Positions 57,361 through 64,000 of a stretch of 64,000 bases of DNA are shown here, piece after piece; the first letter of the stretch is position 1, and each line of letters begins with the position of its first letter. Source of the stretch: Amphiura filiformis (taxonomy: Eukaryota > Echinodermata > Ophiuroidea > Amphilepidida > Amphiuridae). Under the pieces are notes generated by a model that was given only the letters and a program-made list of their open reading frames with translations, was not told the origin of the DNA and searched no databases. The translations under genes and the position numbers were made by a program. The stretch spans positions 787,501 through 851,500 of the forward strand of contig NW_027305503.1 in NCBI RefSeq assembly GCF_039555335.1, given 5' to 3'.

Positions 57361-58750
57361 TTTAAAAAAGACAATGCCTCAAGAGATTCCAGCGGGCACC
57401 ATTTGTTATTAGCTTATAAGAGATACTTGAAATGCTAGCTTTAAGCCATCTTGCAATGGTAATAATTCTGTTGTATTTAATGTAGGAATACCTGCATGCC
57501 GGGTGGTAGTCCGAATAATCAGTCCCAAAACAAAATAGGCCTAGGCCCTATTCATTTACTGACATGATCGATGGACCCTGCATTTTTCAATACATTGATG
57601 CTGTAGCCTTCGTACTGAGGCTACACACAAGGAAACTAGGCTATAATCACGTATCATGAGCCCCGGATGCTTATATATAATAGAGGGCCTCCTTCAACTC
57701 CCAACTTGTGACCACAGAAATAGCTTAATAACTGTGTAGGAAATACAAAAAATTGAAATTTGGACACCAGAAACTTAAGGTTGAAAGTCAAAAGTGTCAA
57801 TTGGTACACCTTTATACAGCAGAAGTTATCATACAGTGATAGTAAGATTTTTTCAAATAAAATCTCTTTTCTGTAAAATTGATTGCTGTGCTGAAAAATG
57901 TTGCATAATGGGTACTTGCTTTTTTGTACAGGTATTCATTGTAAGGTACCATCAATGATGGTCACAGAATTGGGAAAATACATTTGCCCAAGTTAAATAA
58001 TCACCTTTCTAAACAAAACAATTTCAATGTGAAATATCCTACTTGCAGGGTTGTCACCAGGACCAAAAAAGTACTAAAAAGGCTACTTCGAAATTTGATG
58101 ATCATATTTCTAGCATAGGCCTAGGACAGGCCTAGGCAAAAAAAACCTTTTTTTCTAATAATTTCTCCGCAAGCGTCATTTATGTCGACAAATTGTTCAC
58201 ATATCCACAGCAGGGTTGCAAATATACCGTACCATACAATGTATGTCACTCAGAGTGCGACAATTTGTACAGATAAATTTATCACAACAGGTAATTTGGC
58301 CATTCGTCTGCATATTACTAAAAATAACGTCATTTATGTCGACAAATTGTTCGCAAATCCACCTGTTAGTTTTAAGGATATAATATATGGCATAAAATAT
58401 GACAAATCATCAAAATAAATTTATAATGAATGCTTTTGTGGATATTTGCTAATACAATATATACATCTGACATGTGTAGATGATTTATGTCTTCAGTAGG
58501 AATTCGGCTGAGGGAATTCCAATTGAATGAACTTTCAATAGCGTGACGAATTTTTGCGTACACTGCGCGATATACGCCAGCGTGTGCGATTGTGTGTGAG
58601 TATCGCGGAAGTGAATCCAACCATGCCAACGCACTCATAGACATACCACCTAGACCTATGAGTGCCCATCCCTAACCAGGGCAGTAGGTGAAGCCACGTA
58701 TCCAAGGTGATTTTGGTCGGTTGGTCGGACGCGGAGAAAAAAGCGTTCAT
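57361..58750. other. Unassigned stretch with a short direct repeat
   Basis: gtcatttatgtcgacaaatt occurs at about 58176 and again at about 58331, in direct orientation and 155 bases apart. The frames here show no domain. Confidence 0.4.
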
Positions 58751-58752
58751 AT

Positions 58753-58911
58753 CTGGAGAGAAAGACGCGCTTTGCGTGATTGCTGCGCCATTATCACTCG
58801 TGTCAAATGCAACATGTTCTGTACACGCGACTGGAGAGAAAGGCGCGCTGGTTTGTGTGATTCCAGCGCCATTATCGCTCGCATCAAATACAACATGTTC
58901 CGTAGACGCGA
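58753..58911. repeat. Two-unit minisatellite (78 and 81 bp)
   Basis: The units start at 58753 and 58831 (ctggagagaaagacgcgctt / ctggagagaaaggcgcgctg). Three bases are inserted in the second, so reading frames stay open through both units on both strands. Minus frame: FDTSDNGAAITQ / FDASDNGAGITQ. No family recognised. Confidence 0.75.
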
Positions 58912-60073
58912 ACATATCTGCTTGCTTGCGCCCAGGTATGCGTCCGTGTCAAAGTCTTTGCTAAGCAGTGTCCGCTTCACTACGCGAGTCAAAGTCACTG
59001 GTCTAGGTGCTCGTTTGTCTGGGAATGCACTCGTGATTGGTTAGCATTGTATTCAAGGTCGTGCGTTCGCGTTGTAGTTTGAAATACGCGATATACGATC
59101 GCGGTTGGATCGAGTGCAGCTGTTGAAACCTGCGTTCATTCAAAAGTCTCAGCCTCAGGTTGTAGTAAGTAGGTATGCCAGGTGAATTCAAATTTGCCAT
59201 CAAACTGCATCATTTTATATATCAAATTAAAGCCCTTGAGTAAAGAAAGCCAAAACTGAAAACCTTTTTTTCATAGCACTTTCCATAGTAAAGTTACATC
59301 TTGTCAAAGATTGACTTTCATCAAAAAAGATTCATCTAGCAAAATTCCCGGTGGTGTTTCTAGATCTTAGACCTCATGTTGATAGCAGCTTTTTAATGGA
59401 ACTGCTATCAAAATCCTCTAAAATTCCATGTGCGAGTGACTTATCACCATAAAAAATCATATATTTGGGTTAAGTGAAGTATAGACAACATATTTATGTA
59501 GGTTTCCTTGACCGGCCAGTTCTTTTATATTTCTATGTAAATATATGTATTGTGTTCTAGGCGAATTTGGCTGACTAGCAAATGTGTTAACTAAGGTTTG
59601 CCTGGCATACCTATTATAGTAACGCTACAAATTTCAAATGTTTGAGGAGTTGTTCTCATTGCTTAGGCCTACCCGGGGGTACCTGTATTTTCCCCGGTAT
59701 TTTCACATCATATTTTGTGGTCAAAATGATTACAAATGTGTAAATTTGCAATCATTTCGTCGTGTGTACGGCGATACTCTCGAAGAGAGGAATGTACTCA
59801 CCGGTAGAAGAAGAAGAAGAACGTTGTGAGTGCTACTACTTCAATAGTGAAACAGTTGACGCGAATTTCTCCAACATGTCGAATGCTAATTTATGCACCC
59901 TTATCAGCAAAAATACAGCTGATTTAGCCAAAGTGAACATGAAGTCATCGGTTATAATATTTTCCTAGCATATTGAGCTAACACCACAGCTACTTTTTTT
60001 ACAATATACTAGTATTAAAATAAAGAAAATCAGTAAAGCTTAACCCATCGAGCGATGCTTTAAAACCGGAGAC
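58912..60073. other. Unassigned stretch
   Basis: Contains (GAA)n at about 59806-59822 and no recognisable exon. The 118-codon frame ending at 59044 is not called because no domain is visible. Confidence 0.3.
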
Positions 60074-61649
60074 AGCCCGAGACGAATATACCTAGTATAG
60101 GGGAGACCGGGGCAAAGTGGAACACATTTTTTTTGTGGCCCAATCAGGATTACGAAGGAAGGCAAGGCAAAATTTAAGGTTTACAAGATACATATTTGGT
60201 GCATACGCACCAATATGAAAATCGCGCCAATCGGGCCGTCTTCACGTACCAGAGGTAAAGTTTGACATATCGCACGACTCTGGGATATTTGGTTAAAAGG
60301 ATAGAGGGTTAAGTGCACAAAGTACAAAAAAGTAACTATATCTCATTAACAATGATCCTATAGATATGCGACCACTGACTTTTTTTGTTCCTTATGACAA
60401 GAGGAAAAGTTTGACATATCGCACAACTCTGTGGTATATTTGGTTAACAAGATAGAGGGTTAAATGCACAAAGTAGAAAAAAAGTGACTATATCTCATTA
60501 ACCAATAATCCTACAGATATGCGACCACTGACTTTTTTGTTCCTTATGACCAGAGGAAAAGTATGACATATCGCACGACTCTGTGGTATATTTGGTTAAA
60601 AAGATAGAGGGCTAAATGCACAAAGTAGAAAAAGTGACTATATCTCATAAACCAATGATCCTACAGAAATGCGACCACTGACTTTTTTGTTCCTTATGAC
60701 CAGAGGAAAAGTTTGACATATCGCACGACTCTGTGGTATATTTGGTTAAAAAGATAGAGGGTTAAGTGCACAAAGTAGAAAAAAGTGACTATATCTCATC
60801 AACCAATGATCCTACAGATATGCGACCACTGACTTTTTTGTTCCTTATGACCAGTGGAAAAGTATGACATATCGCACGACTCTGTGGTATATTTAGTTTA
60901 AAAGATAGAGGGCTAAATGCACAAAGTAGAAAAAAGTGACTATATCTCATAAACCAATGATCCGACAGAAATGCGACCACTGACTTTTTTGTTCCTTATG
61001 ACCAGAGGAAAAGTTTGACATATCGCACGACTCTGTGGTATATTTGGTTAAAAAGATAGAGGGTTAAATGCACAAAGTAGAAAAAGTGACTATATCTCGT
61101 TAACCAATGATCCTACAGATATGCGACCACTGACTTTTTTGTTCCTTATGACCAGAGGAAAAGTATGACATATCGCACGACTCTGTGGTATATTTGGTTA
61201 AAAAGATAGAGGGCTAAATGCACAAAGTAGAAAAAAGTGACTATATCTCATAAACCAATGATCCTACAGAAATGCGACCACTGACTTTTTTGTTCCTTAT
61301 GATCAGAGGAAAAGTTTGACATATCGCACGACTCTGTGGTATATTTGGTTAAAAAGATAGAGGGTTAAATGCACAAAGTAGAAAAAGTGACTATATCTCG
61401 TTAACCAATGATCCTACAGATATGCGACCACTGACTTTTTTGTTCCTTATGACCAGAGGAAAAGTTTGACATATCGCACGACTCTGTGGGATATTTGGTT
61501 AAAAAGATAGAGGGTTAAGTACACAAAGTACAAAAAGGATGCAGCCAAAGATAGGAGCTTGTAGTCACCTGCTCCGCAGCCGACTGATGATTCCGCTTTG
61601 CCCCGTGTTCCACTTTGCCCCGATCTCCCCTAAATATTCGTCTCAGGCT
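60074..61649. mobile_element. DNA transposon with satellite interior
   Basis: Terminal inverted repeats of about 45-50 bp: left 60074-60125 (agcccgagacgaatat ... ggggagaccggggcaaagtg) and right 61605-61649 (ccactttgccccgatctccc ... atattcgtctcaggct). Near the right end ccgctttgccccgtg gives an additional partial copy. The interior is almost entirely the satellite at 60240-61545 plus a short unique part. No transposase. The superfamily is not assigned. Confidence 0.8.
60240..61545. repeat. Approximately 150-bp tandem satellite with dimeric order
   Basis: About nine units of 150-153 bp; gcgaccactgac recurs at 60369, 60521, 60671, 60822, 60973, 61123, 61274 and 61424. In the middle and later units, variants alternate: cagatatgcgacc with aaaagtatgacat, then cagaaatgcgacc with aaaagtttgacat, so the real unit there is a dimer of about 301 bp. 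Confidence 0.93.
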
Positions 61650-62100
61650 GAACTATTTAGCTACCGTTTACAAAAAATTCGACATTTTTGTAAGACGGGG
61701 GTGCAGGCCCTTTAAATATCCCTAAAATCCTTCACAGATACCTTATTTCAGATTAACTTCTTTAAAACAATAAAAACTTTACACATTCAAAGCTTTATAT
61801 TCTTTTCAAAGTCCAGAATCAAGTCAAACATTTTTATAATCACTCTTCAAGGCAAACATTTTACTACAACCCCGTATAAAGAATTTATGACCGTCCCTGT
61901 CATTTTTTTTTTCTAATGCATAATTCATTAGCCCGAAATGCAGACTCATTGAGCATTTTGTACTGTAAGAACTTCGTGGCAACATGGAAAACGTAGCCCA
62001 AATGTACTTGACAGAATGATTTGTCATGGCAATCCGGCCATTATTTCGCCCAATAGTCGTGTTTCATGTTCCAATTCGAATACATACTGCTTTCGGCAGA
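61650..62100. other. Unassigned stretch
   Basis: No exon or repeat end recognised. Confidence 0.3.
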
Positions 62101-62109
62101 AAAACATAG

Positions 62110-62345
62110 CAGATAAGTAAAAAAATACATAAATATTAGGTAAAATATTTACATAACTTTAATGTAGATGTTTTACCTCAGCTATTAGGTATTTTACTAC
62201 ATAATTGTTATGTAATATTTTACACAAATTATGTAAAAAAATACATAACATTTATGTAGCATATGAACCCTATAACAAATAGGTATTTTTCACAAAACCT
62301 TGAATTATGTAAAAAATACATACCAGTTAAGCAAAAAAGCAGATC
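62110..62345. repeat. TTATGTAAAAAATACAT-rich inverted repeats
   Basis: Clusters of ttatgtaaaaaatacat, acataattgttatgtaatat and ttacacaaattatgtaaaaa in both orientations, with the aggtattttt motif. Similar to 57245-57360. Confidence 0.6.
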
Positions 62346-64000
62346 AATAGGATTGGGGCTTTCTTTCTTTCTTTGTTTTATGTTATGCTGAAACATATTC
62401 GTGATAGATTTGAAGTCATCAGATCTTGGTCAACTGTCAGATTCATTCAACAATACAATTTCATGCATGAAGTATTTATTTTTGTTTTTATTTTATTTTC
62501 TATCAGTTCAACCATGGTTCATCCCGCTATCTAGTTAATGTTCAATTGTAAGCGTTTCTCTCGCGCGTGTACATGTACGATACAATGCTATTATAGTAAA
62601 CTAATGCATTGTCACTTCAAGGCTTCAAGCCTAATTCGTGACTTGGTACACTGGGCTACATTATCGAAGTCATTTCAATGCATATCACGGCTACACTGTC
62701 CGTATCACCAGAGAAGATCTTCTGTGATATTTGTGATCTATCTGAACACGTACACACATTGCTATATATACGCAGTGTCCGGGCGCAGTATACAGTACAG
62801 TATTGTACTGTAATGGTTGTCCTACTCGTAGCACATGCGGGAGCACATGATCGCTGCAATATCCCGGTGCATGACAATTCTAATGTTGATCAATCTAGCA
62901 AAATGAACCCATAAATAGCCATTTTTAAAGTATCAAAGAAATCCATGCATAACTTATCGAACGAATCTCCAGTTTGGTTCAAGCTTAATGACTCCGAAAC
63001 CTACCTATTTGTAGGTATGCGCTACAGCAGGTATGCGCTACACGATCACATACACGTCGTGTCCGCCATTGCTTTCGGTTTGCGCTATAATTTCTTACAT
63101 GAAATAGGTAAAAAACTACATGCGTGTCGAAGCACATAACACGTTTTTTCTCCAATCAGCGAAGTATTTTGGGCTGAATGTTACTTCATTTCATGCAATG
63201 ATTACACAAAATAGTTAAACTAACTTCGTTACAGTTCAAATATGTATTTGAAGCATTTACAAACTGGCATGGTAAACGTTTTTTGACAAACTTTTACATA
63301 TACTGTGTATAATTTAATTTACATCGTGTTTTTTTTTACATAACGTGTGACTATTTGTCTGAGTGTATTAGCATTGGCCGCAGAAGAGTTATCTGTTTGT
63401 TTTTTCGGTTTACGAGCTTTGTGGAATGTCCAACGCGCTCGTATTCCCAATTCTGGAAATGAAAGATTTTTTTAAAGTCATCTTGTGGTAGTTGGAAGAT
63501 GGTATAAGGATGATTAATGATGAGGCTGTTATGCACAACACTAGTTTTGATAAGTAATGGACCATTTTTCCGATGCCGTTAACACCTGTAACACCATTTC
63601 ATGCCTGTTGGTCTGTGCCAACTCAAGTATCAAAGTCACCAAGAAAAATGAGATTGCTTGTTCTGGGATCAGCAGAAAGCAATTTGAGACAACTTTACCT
63701 GCTCGCACTAACGTGCTTGCTTTGTGGACATCGGGATCCGAGGCAAGTGTTCAAGCTCTAAACATGCTCTGATCATAATACTAATATTTTAGCACAATAG
63801 TAGCATGTACCCCAGTAAAATCCTCTGACACTATCAGGTTAGTCTAAAAGAAGGTGTTTTCGTCCCACCCTAGTGTGCAGGGGTGTGAGGGAGGGCGCGC
63901 AGGGTATGGCTTGGGGTGTGTAAGACTGTTGGGTTAGTGTTGTGTACTCGGTGTGTAGGTGTAGGGGTGTGTGTTTACTTAATGATTATATTATTATTAT
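62346..64000. other. Unassigned right end of the window
   Basis: Two overlapping frames near 63557-63772 show no domain. From about 63870 the + strand is GT/GGGTGT-rich low-complexity DNA (ggtgtgtaggtgtaggggtg). No exon of the F-box gene was recognised. Confidence 0.35.

Noticed and set aside
58688..59044. 118-codon plus frame and 126-codon minus frame
   Set aside because: They are carried by a two-unit minisatellite; no domain, and both strands are open.

Overview
This is AT-rich, intron-rich animal nuclear DNA. The host is probably a marine invertebrate deuterostome, with an echinoderm as my first guess. That guess rests on the exon structure, the families seen (ZnT zinc transporter, ficolin-like fibrinogen-domain protein, F-box protein, a methyltransferase-like protein), the mix of CR1/RTE/Penelope-like retroelement pieces, Tc1/mariner pieces and many foldback elements, and about nineteen copies of the palindrome taggccta. 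No prokaryotic gene, operon, CRISPR array or viral genome is visible.

Four protein-coding loci can be supported. (1) The 3' half of a ZnT/SLC30A zinc transporter lies on the + strand, with exons at 9131-9343, 10624-10729, 13816-13950 and 20541-20701. The last three join in frame to a stop codon; the first carries an internal frame change. (2) A two-exon methyltransferase-like gene lies on the - strand (34589-34334 joined to 30547-29748, 351 codons). (3) A complete five-exon secreted fibrinogen-related gene lies on the - strand (52979-52758, 51594-51489, 49034-48880, 46079-45818, 45125-44875). All phases match and the result is 331 residues: signal peptide, short coiled coil, fibrinogen C-terminal domain. 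(4) The first coding exon of an F-box protein lies on the + strand (54580-54725), divergent from gene 3; its later exons were not found.

The rest is mostly transposon-derived. 1-9 kb: a TTAA-flanked element splitting an older repeat, a GAAGACC inverted-repeat element, a 333-bp perfect tandem duplication holding a LINE endonuclease piece, a CR1-like 3' end, and several foldbacks. 9-21 kb: the zinc transporter, whose last intron holds a 4.5-kb palindrome built from four copies of one core. 21-29 kb: clusters of aacacc/ggtgtt, AACGTTTT and mariner-type inverted-repeat elements. 29-35 kb: the methyltransferase-like gene, with a SINE-like tRNA relic in its intron. 35-44 kb: foldbacks, a CTTT microsatellite, and a 105-bp insertion with a degenerate hammerhead-like core between 15-bp direct repeats. 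44-53 kb: the fibrinogen gene, with nested transposons in its introns. 53-64 kb: the F-box exon, LINE and Penelope fragments, and a DNA transposon (60074-61649) whose interior is an approximately 150-bp satellite array.

The four genes show no common pathway; they are ordinary neighbours in a repeat-rich genome. Splice joins and repeat alignments were made by eye, so boundaries of repeats may be off by some bases.
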